DNA from: DTFZ01 sp050260375
GTDB taxonomy: Bacteria; Bacillota; Clostridia; Christensenellales; SZUA-584
Length of the DNA stretch: 64,000 bases
Direction of reading: 5' to 3'
Assembly: GCA_050260375.1 (NCBI GenBank)
Contig: JBLNCA010000037.1
Location: 383,145 to 447,144, forward strand
Under the pieces are notes generated by a model, which saw only the letters and a program-made list of their open reading frames with translations, did not search any database and had not been told where the DNA came from. Both the position numbers and the translations under genes were made by a program. Shown here in pieces: positions 34,541 through 43,318 of this stretch. Numbering within the stretch: position 1 is the first letter of the stretch; each line of letters begins with the position of its first letter.

Positions 34541-35317
34541 ATGCAGAATATTATAGAAGTTAAAAACTTAAGCTTTGGCTACGATGCCCGGGAAATTCTG
34601 GGCGGCATAGATTTTACGCTGATGCGAGGCGACTTTGCGGGCGTCATCGGCCCTAACGGTTCGGGCAAGAGCACTTTTTTAAAGCTGCTTTTGGGGCTGC
34701 TGCGACCTTCTGGAGGCAGCATCAGCCTGTTCGGCGTGCCCTCCCATAAATTCCGCGACTGGCCCAAAATAGGCTACCTCGCGCAGAAAAACCAGTTCCA
34801 TACCGGCTTTCCCGCCTCGGTGTACGAGGTGGTCGCATCAAGCCTTTATTCTCAGACAGGCGTTATGCACACGCTCTCCCGGCAGCAAAAAGAGCGCGTG
34901 CATTCGGCGCTTTCCATTGTGGGGCTTTTAGGTTTGGAGCGCTCGCCGATAAGCCATCTCTCGGGCGGGCAGCAGCAGAGAATGCACCTTGCCCGCGTGC
35001 TCGTGAACAATCCGGAAATACTGCTGCTCGACGAGCCGTCTTCCGGCATGGACACCGCGTCGGAAAACGCTATGTACGAGCTGCTGCATACGCTCAACAA
35101 GGAAAAGAACATATCGGTAGTAATGGTTACGCACGACATAACGGCGGTAACGGTTCACGCAGGCCGCATGCTTTGCATGAGCGACGGCCGTATGACGGAG
35201 CACGACGTATCCGCGGGAGTGTCCGACGATTTTCTGTCGAGCCTCTACGGCCACAGCGTGCATGCGCACGTTCATTCGGACGCGCACACCGGCGCGTGCT
35301 CCGCGCGGGGGGATTAG
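34541..35317 (+). CDS. metal ABC transporter ATP-binding protein (ZnuC-like)
   Basis: A 258-aa ABC ATPase. Walker A GPNGSGKSTFLKL, signature LSGGQQQRMHLARVL, Walker B ILLLDEPSSGMD. The last 20 or so residues are His-rich (GHSVHAHVHSDAH), a possible metal-binding tail. It starts 3 bases after the ZnuA-like stop and its end abuts the permease start. Confidence 0.93.
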   Translation: MQNIIEVKNLSFGYDAREILGGIDFTLMRGDFAGVIGPNGSGKSTFLKLLLGLLRPSGGSISLFGVPSHKFRDWPKIGYLAQKNQFHTGFPASVYEVVASSLYSQTGVMHTLSRQQKERVHSALSIVGLLGLERSPISHLSGGQQQRMHLARVLVNNPEILLLDEPSSGMDTASENAMYELLHTLNKEKNISVVMVTHDITAVTVHAGRMLCMSDGRMTEHDVSAGVSDDFLSSLYGHSVHAHVHSDAHTGACSARGD

Positions 35318-35318
35318 T

Positions 35319-36140
35319 ATGTTTCAGTATGACTTCATGATAAAAGCTTTCGTTGCCGGGCTCGCGATAGCGCTTGTTACGCCGTGCGTGGGCGTCGTGG
35401 TAGTGCTAAAGCGCTTTTCGATGATAGGCGACACATTGTCGCACGCGTCGCTCGCGGGCGTGGCAGTCGGCCTGATAGCGGGCTTCAATCCCGTCGCGGG
35501 CTCCGTTATCGCGTGCGTAGTCGCCGCTTTCGGCATAGAAGCCGTGCGCAGGCTGTTTCCAAGGTACGCCGAGATAGCGCTGTCCGTAATACTGTCCACC
35601 GGCGTAGGGCTCGCTGGCGTGCTTTCGGGCTTCATAACAAACGCCGCAAGCTTTTCGAGCTTTCTTTTCGGCAGCATAGTCGCGATAAGCGACGGGGAGC
35701 TTTATTTAACTATTGCGGCGTGCGCAGTAATAATGGCGCTGTTCCTTTTGCTGTATAAAGCGCTGTTCCTTATGACGTTTGACGAAGAATCCGCGCGGCT
35801 CGCTGGTGTGCCGGTAAAACGAGTAAACCTCGTGTTCACGCTTATGATAGCGCTTACTGTCGCCGTCTCGGTGCGCACTATAGGCATACTCATAATATCG
35901 TCGCTTATGGTGCTGCCCGTAGCCTGCGCAATGCAGACATCAAAAAGCTTTAAACAGACCGTCGCGATTTCCGCGCTGATGGGCGCCGCGTTTGTTATAA
36001 TAGGCTTGACGTTATCTTTTTACGCCGGTTTAAAGCCGGGCGGGGCTATTGCGCTGACGGGCGTCGCCGCGCTGGTGCTCACATACGCCATAAAGCGGCC
36101 GCTGCAGGCAATACGGAAATCGTCCTCGGTTTCAGGGTAA
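35319..36140 (+). CDS. metal ABC transporter permease (ZnuB-like)
   Basis: A 273-aa ABC-3 family permease with about 8 hydrophobic helices. Typical VLKRFSMIGDTLSHASLAGVA and the later RTIGILIISSLMVLPVACA. I start at ATG 35319 (MFQYDF), one base after the ATPase stop; the frame extends upstream inside the ATPase gene. Confidence 0.93.
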   Translation: MFQYDFMIKAFVAGLAIALVTPCVGVVVVLKRFSMIGDTLSHASLAGVAVGLIAGFNPVAGSVIACVVAAFGIEAVRRLFPRYAEIALSVILSTGVGLAGVLSGFITNAASFSSFLFGSIVAISDGELYLTIAACAVIMALFLLLYKALFLMTFDEESARLAGVPVKRVNLVFTLMIALTVAVSVRTIGILIISSLMVLPVACAMQTSKSFKQTVAISALMGAAFVIIGLTLSFYAGLKPGGAIALTGVAALVLTYAIKRPLQAIRKSSSVSG

Positions 36141-36150
36141 GGAGGGGTCT

Positions 36151-36564
36151 ATGTCGAGTACTGATCTGTTGGCTTCATGCGGCATTAAAAGGACAAAGCA
36201 GCGCTTAGCTCTTCTTGAGATACTTGAAAACGCCGAGTCGCCGCTTACGGCGTCGCAGATACACGAGCTGTACCTCGAAAAAGACAAGCGAGCGTGGATG
36301 TCCACGACGTACCGCACGCTCGATATGTTCACTGAATGCGGCATCGTAGATAAAATAATACCGATGGACAGCCCTAACGCGCAGTTCGAGCTCAGCCGCA
36401 GCGAACACAGGCATTACGCGGTATGCCGCGGCTGCAACAAGAGGTGGAACCTTGAAAGCTGCCCGCTGGAGGGCGCGCAGATAGGCACAGCAAACGGATT
36501 CCACGTTACGGGACACCGGCTGGAGGTTTACGGCTACTGCGACGACTGCTACTTAAAACGCTAA
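36151..36564 (+). CDS. Fur-family metalloregulator (Zur-like)
   Basis: A 137-aa repressor. Winged helix in the first 80 residues (KRTKQRLALLEIL...TTYRTLDMF). Regulatory site EHRHYAVCRGCNKRW with structural zinc pairs CRGC and CDDC. It closes the ABC operon 10 bases after the permease (aaggaggg site). Operator candidate at 33593-33615. Confidence 0.92.
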   Translation: MSSTDLLASCGIKRTKQRLALLEILENAESPLTASQIHELYLEKDKRAWMSTTYRTLDMFTECGIVDKIIPMDSPNAQFELSRSEHRHYAVCRGCNKRWNLESCPLEGAQIGTANGFHVTGHRLEVYGYCDDCYLKR

Positions 36565-36627
36565 AAAGCCCGCTTTTCATTTCATATTTAACTTTTACCG
36601 TCCGGAACTTTCTGAAAAGCACGCAAC

Positions 36628-36656
36628 TTGACACCCGCATCCGCATACATTATAAT
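36628..36656 (+). promoter_or_regulatory. consensus SigA promoter of the P-type ATPase transcript
   Basis: TTGACA 36628-36633, 17 bases, TATAAT 36651-36656, a perfect match to consensus. It leads into the riboswitch. Confidence 0.85.
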
Positions 36657-36692
36657 GAGTTATCTCTTTGCACTGCATATTAATCTACAGTA

Positions 36693-36826
36693 CAAACTGA
36701 GCAGGCGATGGGTGATTGGCAGCACAACCGGAGAGCCATAAACCCGTGGGGCCGGGCCGCTTTTGTGGCAGCAGATCGTAAACGAAACATCTGTGGGACA
36801 GTGGTATGTTCTTCAGGTGTTTTTTT
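36693..36826 (+). promoter_or_regulatory. NiCo (czcD-type) riboswitch with overlapping terminator
   Basis: The leader carries AACTGAGCAGGC at 36695-36706, GGCAGC repeats near 36718 and 36767, and ACATCTGTGGGACAGTGG at 36787-36804. These are the conserved joining segments of the NiCo riboswitch as I recall the family. ACATCTG (36787-36793) can instead pair with CAGGTGT (36814-36820) just before TTTTTTT, forming a terminator. Bound Ni or Co would therefore prevent termination: an on switch. The region 36565-36890 holds nothing else. Confidence 0.8.
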
Positions 36827-36890
36827 ATACACACTTAAGTACATACCTGACTGAAGAGCAAGTGCCATATAAGCTATGGAGGAAACTTTT

Positions 36891-39473
36891 ATGACAGCGA
36901 ACAATACTCTGTCAGGTCTGTCTTCAACCGAAGCCAAAGCACTTCAGGCTAAATTCGGCAAAAACGAATTGACTTCACAGAAAAAACAAAATTTTTTTAT
37001 GAAAACACTTCACATTTTACGCGAGCCCATGTTTTTATTGCTGTTTGTTGCAGCGGTAATATATTTCATACTGGGCGAGCCTCGCGACGGCGCTATAATG
37101 CTTGTATTCGTAATCGGCGTTATCAGCATTGATATATTTCAGGAATGGAAGACCGACAAAACGCTCAATGCATTGAAGGATCTGTCTGCACCTCATATTA
37201 CGGTCATACGCGACGGAATAGAGACTGTAATACCGAGCGCGGACCTCGTGCCGGGCGATCTTATGATGATAAGCGAAGGCGTAAAAATACCTGCGGACGG
37301 GCTTATAATAAAATGCAGCGACCTGTGCATTGCCGAAGCAACGCTAACGGGCGAAGCGGAAGGCGTATGGAAGGTCGCGGCAGGCGGCGATACGCAGCCG
37401 GGCGACTACTGGAGGCACGACTATGCGTATGCGGGAACGCTTGTAATACAGGGCACGGCAACGGTGAAGGTCGAAAAGATAGGCGCTTTTACCGAATACG
37501 GTAAGATAGGCGCGGACGTAGCGTCCGCACCGCAGGAAGATTCGCCGCTGCAGAAGCAGACGGGAAGCCTCGTCAAGTTATGTGCGGGCATCGCCGCCGT
37601 GCTTTTTGCCCTTATAGGCACAATAACGTATTTCAATATACCCGACCATATATTCAAGGACCGCATTATTGAGAGCATACTTTCAGGTATAACGCTTGCT
37701 ATGGCGATGATTCCCGAGGAATTCCCCGTTATACTCACGGTGTTCCTTTCCATGGGTGCTTGGAGATTAGCCAAAAAACATTCGCTTGTGCGCAGGCTGC
37801 CGTCCGTTGAAACGCTGGGTTCCGTTTCCGTACTCTGCGTCGACAAAACGGGCACGATTACGCTCAACCAGATGACGGTGCAGGAAGCGTGGTCGCCGGA
37901 CGGCAATACAGAAGAATTATGTGAAACGATGGGCCTTGCGTGCGAGACCGATACGTATGACCCGATGGAAAAAGCGATGCTCGCATACTGCGAAGCTTTG
38001 GGCATTTCGAGAGACCACCTGTTTGGCGGAGAACTCTTAAGCGAATATTCGTTTACGAACGAGCTTAAGATGATGGGACATATCTGGCACCACGACGGAG
38101 AGATACTCATTGCCGCAAAGGGTTCTCCCGAGCGGTTGTTAACCGTCTGTAATATGACGGCGGCGCAGAAAGCGGAAGCGGAGGCAAAAGCGCTTGAAAT
38201 GTCGCTTGCGGGCCTGCGCGTTATAGCTGTAGGCATACAGGCGCTGCCTGCGAAAGATAAGATACCCGCTGATATTACGGACTGCTCGCTTAAATTCAGC
38301 GGCCTTATAGGCCTTGCCGATCCTCCGAGGGAAAGTATAAAGAACGACATCGCCGTGTGCGCCAAGGCGGGCATACGCGTTGTTATGATAACGGGAGACA
38401 ACGGCGTTACCGCTTCAAGCATAGCGAAACAGATAGGCATGCCGAACTGCGATAATATAATAACCGGCGATATGCTGAATAACTTAAGCGACGACGAGCT
38501 GCGCGAAAGCGTAAAAACCGTGAGCATATTCTCGCGCGTTACACCCGAGCATAAGATGCGCATAGTGCGCGCTTTTAAGGACATAGGAGAGATAGTCGCT
38601 ATGACGGGCGACGGCGTAAACGACGCGCCCGCGCTTAAGTACGCCGATATAGGCATAGCGATGGGTCAGCGCGGCTCCGAGGTTTCGCGGGAGGCCGCGG
38701 ACTTAATACTGATGGACGACAACTTTTCCACCATAGTGGATACCGTACGCGACGGCAGGCGCATATACGACAATATACGCAAAGCGGTGGGTTACGTGTT
38801 TACGATACACATACCTATTGCGCTCGCTTCGCTTTTAGCGCCCATGCTGGGCATAGACCCTGCGAGCCTTTTGCTGCTGCCTCTGCACGTCGTGCTGTTA
38901 GAGCTCATTATAGACCCGACATGTTCTGTCGTGCTCGAACGCCAGCCCGCCGAGAGAAATGTGATGGCCAGAAAGCCGCGCAACCCTAAAGAAAAGCTCG
39001 TTAATGCAGGAATACTGTTTAAAAGCCTGCTTCAAGGTCTCGCCATATTCGGCGCGTCGTTCTTTACGTACTTAACGGCGCTTGACGGCAACCCCGTAAA
39101 CGCCCCCGCAGCGCGCGCGATGGGCATAGCGGTAATAATGATAGCGAATCTGCTGCTCGTGCAGGTAAACAGCTCCAACCGCGATTTCGTGTTTCAGTCC
39201 GTAAAACGGCTCATAAAAGACAAAGTCATGTGGGCTATAAACCTTGGCACGATAGCAGGGCTGCTGCTTATATTGTATTCGCCTTTAAACGGTGCTTTAA
39301 AGCTCGCGGCCCTGTCTTTTGAGCAGTTCTTGATAGTCATTGGTGTTGCTTCCGCGTCGGTGCTTTGGTATGAGATAGTAAAGCTCGTGCAGAGAATAGC
39401 GGGAAGAAACAAAAACGTAAGCAAAACGATCTCCGCTAAAGGAAAGCTGTCTTCTGAAACAACTGAAGGGTGA
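36891..39473 (+). CDS. cation-translocating P-type ATPase, probable Ni/Co exporter
   Basis: An 860-aa P2-like ATPase. N-terminal cation-ATPase domain, actuator TLTGEAEG, membrane segment 4 motif MIPEEFPVILT (PEEFP in place of the PEGLP of SERCA-type Ca pumps), phosphorylation site CVDKTGTITLNQM, hinge MTGDGVNDAPALKYADIG, and about six C-terminal helices. Homology alone would suggest a calcium pump, but the NiCo-type riboswitch in front suggests export of Ni or Co. ATG 36891 has ggaggaa before it; a second in-frame ATG at 36876 overlaps that site. Confidence 0.9.
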   Translation: MTANNTLSGLSSTEAKALQAKFGKNELTSQKKQNFFMKTLHILREPMFLLLFVAAVIYFILGEPRDGAIMLVFVIGVISIDIFQEWKTDKTLNALKDLSAPHITVIRDGIETVIPSADLVPGDLMMISEGVKIPADGLIIKCSDLCIAEATLTGEAEGVWKVAAGGDTQPGDYWRHDYAYAGTLVIQGTATVKVEKIGAFTEYGKIGADVASAPQEDSPLQKQTGSLVKLCAGIAAVLFALIGTITYFNIPDHIFKDRIIESILSGITLAMAMIPEEFPVILTVFLSMGAWRLAKKHSLVRRLPSVETLGSVSVLCVDKTGTITLNQMTVQEAWSPDGNTEELCETMGLACETDTYDPMEKAMLAYCEALGISRDHLFGGELLSEYSFTNELKMMGHIWHHDGEILIAAKGSPERLLTVCNMTAAQKAEAEAKALEMSLAGLRVIAVGIQALPAKDKIPADITDCSLKFSGLIGLADPPRESIKNDIAVCAKAGIRVVMITGDNGVTASSIAKQIGMPNCDNIITGDMLNNLSDDELRESVKTVSIFSRVTPEHKMRIVRAFKDIGEIVAMTGDGVNDAPALKYADIGIAMGQRGSEVSREAADLILMDDNFSTIVDTVRDGRRIYDNIRKAVGYVFTIHIPIALASLLAPMLGIDPASLLLLPLHVVLLELIIDPTCSVVLERQPAERNVMARKPRNPKEKLVNAGILFKSLLQGLAIFGASFFTYLTALDGNPVNAPAARAMGIAVIMIANLLLVQVNSSNRDFVFQSVKRLIKDKVMWAINLGTIAGLLLILYSPLNGALKLAALSFEQFLIVIGVASASVLWYEIVKLVQRIAGRNKNVSKTISAKGKLSSETTEG

Positions 39474-39489
39474 TTCGGAAGCTAAGTAA

Positions 39490-39514
39490 AAGGGCTGTAA
39501 AAACAGCCCTTTAT
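39490..39514 (+). terminator. intrinsic terminator after the P-type ATPase
   Basis: AGGGCTGT-aaaa-ACAGCCCT followed by TTATAAT. Confidence 0.85.
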
Positions 39515-39714
39515 AATACGCCGGATTGTTCGCAAGGGAGAGTCCCCACACCCGCCTGCCTCCAGCCCTGTTACCGTTATCGACTCAATACTTTGGCAGA
39601 TATTTTGCTTACATACAAACATCCCTGCGCAACAAGCGCAAAGATGCAAACACATACGAGCAAGGCGTATTGCTTCAATACAACCCTCCTTTTAAGGATG
39701 AATCATATTTTACG

Positions 39715-40299
39715 TTATTCTATTTTATACCTGTCCTTATACAGCTCGCGAGCCAGCGCCGTGTATTTGTTTATAAAATCCGTCTTTGCGTCCGTGTATC
39801 CGTCCCTGTCGTGCTCGTACGTTTCAGCTAGCTCCGCTTTGAGCGCCGCGTATTCATCGGCTACGCTTTTGTAGTCTTTAAGATAGTCGCGGAAATAAAG
39901 CTCGCTCCAATCGCCCTTAAAGCGCACGTGCACGTGATAAGCCTGCCCCTTAAAGCCTTCGGGCGTATAGCCTTTTAAGAACATCATATGCGGAGGCGGG
40001 TTTTCGGGCTTAGGCGAGAATATGTATCCTCCTTCCGTCATGCCGCCTATAATCTTTTCCGTGTCGCAGCCGTCCGTTATTTCGACGAGTATGTCTATCG
40101 TGGGCTTTGCCAAAAGCCCCGGCACCGACGTGCTGCCTATATGGCTTATGCGCACTATGTTTTCATTGCCTATAATGCGCTCTATTATTTGCTTCTCGCT
40201 TGAATACTTCCCGGGCCACGAGGGGTCGTGCTCCCGCAATATTATCGGAAACAGCTGCCACAACTCCTCGTTCGTCATGCGTGAAAGCTCTTTTCCCAC
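39715..40299 (-). CDS. GrpB family protein (nucleotidyltransferase-like fold)
   Basis: A 194-aa GrpB/UPF0157 protein. Signature HIGSTSVPGLLAKPTIDILVE near residues 53-73, a nucleotidyltransferase-like core with the D-x-D pair, and YHVHVRFKG later. Function unknown; relatives are fused to dephospho-CoA kinase in some species. The GTG start (40299) has agagga before it, inside the end of the upstream aminotransferase gene. Confidence 0.85.
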   Translation of the reverse strand: MGKELSRMTNEELWQLFPIILREHDPSWPGKYSSEKQIIERIIGNENIVRISHIGSTSVPGLLAKPTIDILVEITDGCDTEKIIGGMTEGGYIFSPKPENPPPHMMFLKGYTPEGFKGQAYHVHVRFKGDWSELYFRDYLKDYKSVADEYAALKAELAETYEHDRDGYTDAKTDFINKYTALARELYKDRYKIE

Positions 40300-40300
40300 G

Positions 40301-41470
40301 CTATGAGTTCCTCTCTATTACGCGCTTAAGTATATCGCAGCCTTTATCAATCTGTTCCAGCGACGGCATCGAGAAGTTGAGCCTTAAGGTGTTCAAGTGT
40401 CCGCCCTCCGGGAAGAAGTGCGTGCCCGGCACGAACGCCACGCCCTCGTCGACGCACTGACCGAAAAGCTTTAATGCGTCCATACCTTCGGGCAGCGTCG
40501 CCCATATGAACAGCCCGCCGTCGGGCCGCGTATACGTTACGCCTTCGGGGAATCCTTCGAGCTTATGTAGCATAGCGTCGCGCTTCTGCCTGTAGTTGTT
40601 GCGTATATCTTCTATGTGCGGCTCGAGCAGCCCGGAGTTTGCGTACGCGTTCACTATTTCCTGGGAAAGGTTTGACGTGTGCAGGTCTTCGCCCTGCTTT
40701 GCAATGTTGTACTTAGCTATTATGCTGCGGTCCGCTATCGCAGCGCCCACTCTTAGCCCCGGCGATATTATCTTTGAAAAGCTCATCAGGTAAACGACTG
40801 TACCCCGCTTGTCAAAATGTTTAATGGGCGGCACGGCGTCTCCCGAGTACCTGAGGTCGCAGTAAGGGTCGTCCTCGAGTATCAGCACGCCGTATCTTTC
40901 GCACACTTCTAGCATCTTAACGCGCCGGCTTTGAGGCATTGTCCTGCCCGTCGGGTTCTGGTATGTGGGTATTGTGTACACGAACTTCGGGGAGTATTTT
41001 TTAATCTTATCTTCAAGGTCGTCTATGTCCATGCCCTCTTCGTCCATCTCTACGCCCTTAAGGTCGGCTTCGTATGTAAGAAACGTCTGCAATGCGCCTA
41101 TGAACGACGGCGATTCCGCGAGCACGACGTCGCCCGGGTTCAGCATCGTCTTGGCAGCGAGCCCTATACCCTGCGTTGAGCCCGACGTTATTATCACCTC
41201 GTCGGGCGCAGCCTCTATGCCGCGCGCTTTCATCATGCGTATTACGGTTTCCTTAAGAGCGCCTACGCCCGGCGTCCCCCCGTACTGCAGCACGCTGTCG
41301 CCTTTCTCTCTTATTATACCGGCAGTGATATCCGCAATTTCGGCGCTGGGGAAGCACTCGGGCGCGGGGTTGCCTCCCGCCAGCGATATCATGCCCGGCC
41401 TCTCCAGCAGCGCGAATATCTCCCTTATGGCGCTGCCCGTTACTTTATCCATCCTGTTAGCAAATTCCAT
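40301..41470 (-). CDS. PLP-dependent aminotransferase, class I (2-aminoadipate/MocR-like)
   Basis: A 389-aa fold-type I aminotransferase. Substrate loop LAGGNPAPECFPS, the PNPTGR equivalent YQNPTGRTMPQ, EDDPYCDLRY, and the PLP lysine in SFSKIISPGLRVG. This subgroup includes LysN/2-aminoadipate and branched-chain transaminases; the exact substrate is not readable. It precedes the GrpB gene in one transcript. Confidence 0.9.
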   Translation of the reverse strand: MEFANRMDKVTGSAIREIFALLERPGMISLAGGNPAPECFPSAEIADITAGIIREKGDSVLQYGGTPGVGALKETVIRMMKARGIEAAPDEVIITSGSTQGIGLAAKTMLNPGDVVLAESPSFIGALQTFLTYEADLKGVEMDEEGMDIDDLEDKIKKYSPKFVYTIPTYQNPTGRTMPQSRRVKMLEVCERYGVLILEDDPYCDLRYSGDAVPPIKHFDKRGTVVYLMSFSKIISPGLRVGAAIADRSIIAKYNIAKQGEDLHTSNLSQEIVNAYANSGLLEPHIEDIRNNYRQKRDAMLHKLEGFPEGVTYTRPDGGLFIWATLPEGMDALKLFGQCVDEGVAFVPGTHFFPEGGHLNTLRLNFSMPSLEQIDKGCDILKRVIERNS

Positions 41471-41525
41471 GTCCGTACTTCCTTGTTACTGTTTTTGTTG
41501 ATTATATATTTATAGAAAAACTATT

Positions 41526-42212
41526 TCAATACCGGCTCTGTTCCAAACTGTCGTCGAGTATCGCCTTGCCCGCGTACGCTTCGCTTACCTCTTGAGTCAA
41601 GCTGTCATAAAACGCCTCGGCCGCCTTGCTGCGCTCGCACGCTATACGCCGCGCCTCCTTTGTAAACAACGCCGCGCCTATGTTTTTCAGCTTTATGTTG
41701 TACTCCTTATAGAACGATTCGGGGTCTTCCCTGCTCGTTCCGGGGCATACACCGCCGCCGCTTACGGTATACAGCGGCTCTCCCGCCTCGCCTTGGTACA
41801 TCAGCGTGCGCGCTATGCCCATAGCTCCTGTAACATCGAGCTTGTCGGCGTCAAACAAGACTTTTGCCTCCATGCTCTGCGGCATGTCGTCGTTTCTCCA
41901 TCTGTGCGTACGTATGCAGTCGCTCACATGCTTTGCGCGCGCTTCCTCCCAGCCGATGCCGAGAAGGAACGCTTCCGCCATCTTCGCACCTTCGGCCGCG
42001 TGGCATATTTTTGGGTCTTTTAACTGCGCGTCGCGCCCTATGTCGTGCAGCAGGCACGCCGCTATGAGTATGTCAAAGTCAATCCCCCGCTCCGCCCGGG
42101 CAAGCCGCAGCGCGGTAAACAACACCCTCATTACATGCTCGCGGTCGTGCGAGGAGTTGCCCATGCAGCAATGCATGTAGTCTTTGATTTGTTTATATTC
42201 GTCTGTTTTCAT
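41526..42212 (-). CDS. HD-domain phosphohydrolase family protein
   Basis: A 228-aa HD superfamily protein: NSSHDREHVMRV, LLHDIGRD and LFDADKLD supply the H...HD...D metal ligands. Probable nucleotide or phosphate-ester hydrolase, substrate unknown. I start at MKTDEYKQ (42212), where aaaggt lies about 10 bases upstream. The first codons are duplicated at 43319-43420 on the far side of the DpnI cassette, so this gene once followed the gene at 43417-43977. Confidence 0.85.
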   Translation of the reverse strand: MKTDEYKQIKDYMHCCMGNSSHDREHVMRVLFTALRLARAERGIDFDILIAACLLHDIGRDAQLKDPKICHAAEGAKMAEAFLLGIGWEEARAKHVSDCIRTHRWRNDDMPQSMEAKVLFDADKLDVTGAMGIARTLMYQGEAGEPLYTVSGGGVCPGTSREDPESFYKEYNIKLKNIGAALFTKEARRIACERSKAAEAFYDSLTQEVSEAYAGKAILDDSLEQSRY

Positions 42213-42228
42213 TTTTTCAATGACCTTT
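42148..42228. repeat. direct repeat flanking the DpnI cassette, copy A
   Basis: Covers the first codons and leader of the HD gene. At least 25 bases (TGCGAGGAGTTGCCCATGCA and on) are identical to copy B at 43355-43437, with scattered changes further along. Confidence 0.8.
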
Positions 42229-42307
42229 GTTTTTTGATAATTATAACATATCACAGCAGTGTGCGTTCCTACCATTTAAACTTAAAATGATCTTAGGCGT
42301 TTTTATA

Positions 42308-42316
42308 TGTTATAAT
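42308..42316 (+). promoter_or_regulatory. extended -10 promoter of dpnI
   Basis: TGTTATAAT at 42308-42316, an extended -10 with no good -35. A GATC lies at 42290-42293, in the -35 region. Confidence 0.45.
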
Positions 42317-42360
42317 AGTTATATTAAACCATTAATATTCAATTTTACCGGAGACAATAT

Positions 42361-43128
42361 ATGAATTTACAATTCAACCTCAAAAGCGCCGCCGGATATA
42401 AAAGCCCGTCCCAAATAGCCAGAGTACTGACGGAACAATGGGTAAAAGAAAACGCATACTGCCCAAGCTGCGGCAATAATAGTATTGTTAAAACCGAAAA
42501 CAATAAGCCGGTAAAAGATTTTTATTGTGATTTATGCAAGGAAGAATACGAATTAAAGAGTAAGAAAGACAAGTTTGCAAACAAAGTCAACGACGGAGCA
42601 TACAGTACGATGATTGAGCGTATAGGCTCAGACAACAATCCTAATTTCTTTTTTCTCACATATGACAACCGTAAATGGACGGTCAACGACTTTATTATCG
42701 TCCCAAAGTTTTATGTAACCCCCGGCGTAATTGAGCGCCGCAAACCGCTAAAAGAGGCCGCCCAGCGCGCCGGTTGGACAGGCTGCAATATACTGCTTGG
42801 CATGATACCGGAACAAGGAAAATTATACTTAATCAAAAATACCAATGAAGTCCCGAGGGAAGATGTAATAAGAAAATGGAATCAATCAGAATTTTTAAGA
42901 AACCAAAGTCATGATTCCCGAGGCTGGCTGGTAGACATCATGTATTGTATAGGCCTCATACCTGAAAACAAATTTACGCTGGACGATATGTACGGCTTTG
43001 AAGGTTACTTAAAGTCAAGGCATCCACAAAACAATTTCGTAAAGGATAAGATACGTCAGCAGTTACAGGTATTGCGCGATAAAGGAATCATCGAATTCGT
43101 TTCGCGAGGGGTATATAGAAAGATTTAA
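42361..43128 (+). CDS. dpnI: DpnI-type methyl-directed restriction endonuclease (cuts Gm6ATC)
   Basis: A 255-aa homologue of pneumococcal DpnI (254 aa), collinear over its whole length by my recollection of that sequence. The N-terminal PD-(D/E)xK nuclease shows D53, E64 and K66 in DFYCDLCKEEYELKSK, the same numbering as DpnI. A zinc site is formed by C34-x2-C37 and C56-x2-C59. NNPNFFFLTYDNRKW and RKPLKEAAQRAGWTGCNI follow. The C-terminal winged helix ends KIRQQLQVLRDKGIIEF. DpnI cuts DNA only when GATC is adenine-methylated, so it needs no protective methylase and blocks Dam-modified phage and plasmids. Start ATG after ggag. AT-rich compared with its neighbours. Confidence 0.95.
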   Translation: MNLQFNLKSAAGYKSPSQIARVLTEQWVKENAYCPSCGNNSIVKTENNKPVKDFYCDLCKEEYELKSKKDKFANKVNDGAYSTMIERIGSDNNPNFFFLTYDNRKWTVNDFIIVPKFYVTPGVIERRKPLKEAAQRAGWTGCNILLGMIPEQGKLYLIKNTNEVPREDVIRKWNQSEFLRNQSHDSRGWLVDIMYCIGLIPENKFTLDDMYGFEGYLKSRHPQNNFVKDKIRQQLQVLRDKGIIEFVSRGVYRKI

Positions 43129-43141
43129 CTCGGAGGTTGTT

Positions 43142-43315
43142 ATGAAAAATTATTCGGTTGAGATAACCGAAACACTGCAAAGAGTTATAGATGTTGATGC
43201 GGATTCGCCTGATGATGCTATTGAAAAAGTACGAAAGCAATATCTGAATCAAGAAATAGTTCTCGACAGTTCGGATTACGTAGATACGGATATTTCATTG
43301 TATTGTAACAGCTAG
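43142..43315 (+). CDS. dpnD: DpnD/PcfM-like small protein
   Basis: A 57-aa protein beginning MKNYSVEITETLQRVIDV and containing AIEKVRKQYLNQEIVLD, the pattern of the DpnD-PcfM family. In Streptococcus pneumoniae dpnD is the second gene of the DpnI cassette; its function is unknown. It starts 13 bases after dpnI with cggaggt before it, so the two form an operon. Ends TAG 43313-43315. Confidence 0.85.
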   Translation: MKNYSVEITETLQRVIDVDADSPDDAIEKVRKQYLNQEIVLDSSDYVDTDISLYCNS

Positions 43316-43318
43316 TCC

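Noticed and set aside
37421..38656. Minus-strand 411-aa open frame opposite the P-type ATPase
   Set aside because: Overlaps the phosphorylation and hinge motifs of a clear ATPase; Ser-rich shadow frame.
36891..39473. Calling the P-type ATPase a calcium pump from homology
   Set aside because: The helix-4 motif differs from SERCA-type pumps and the leader points to Ni/Co.
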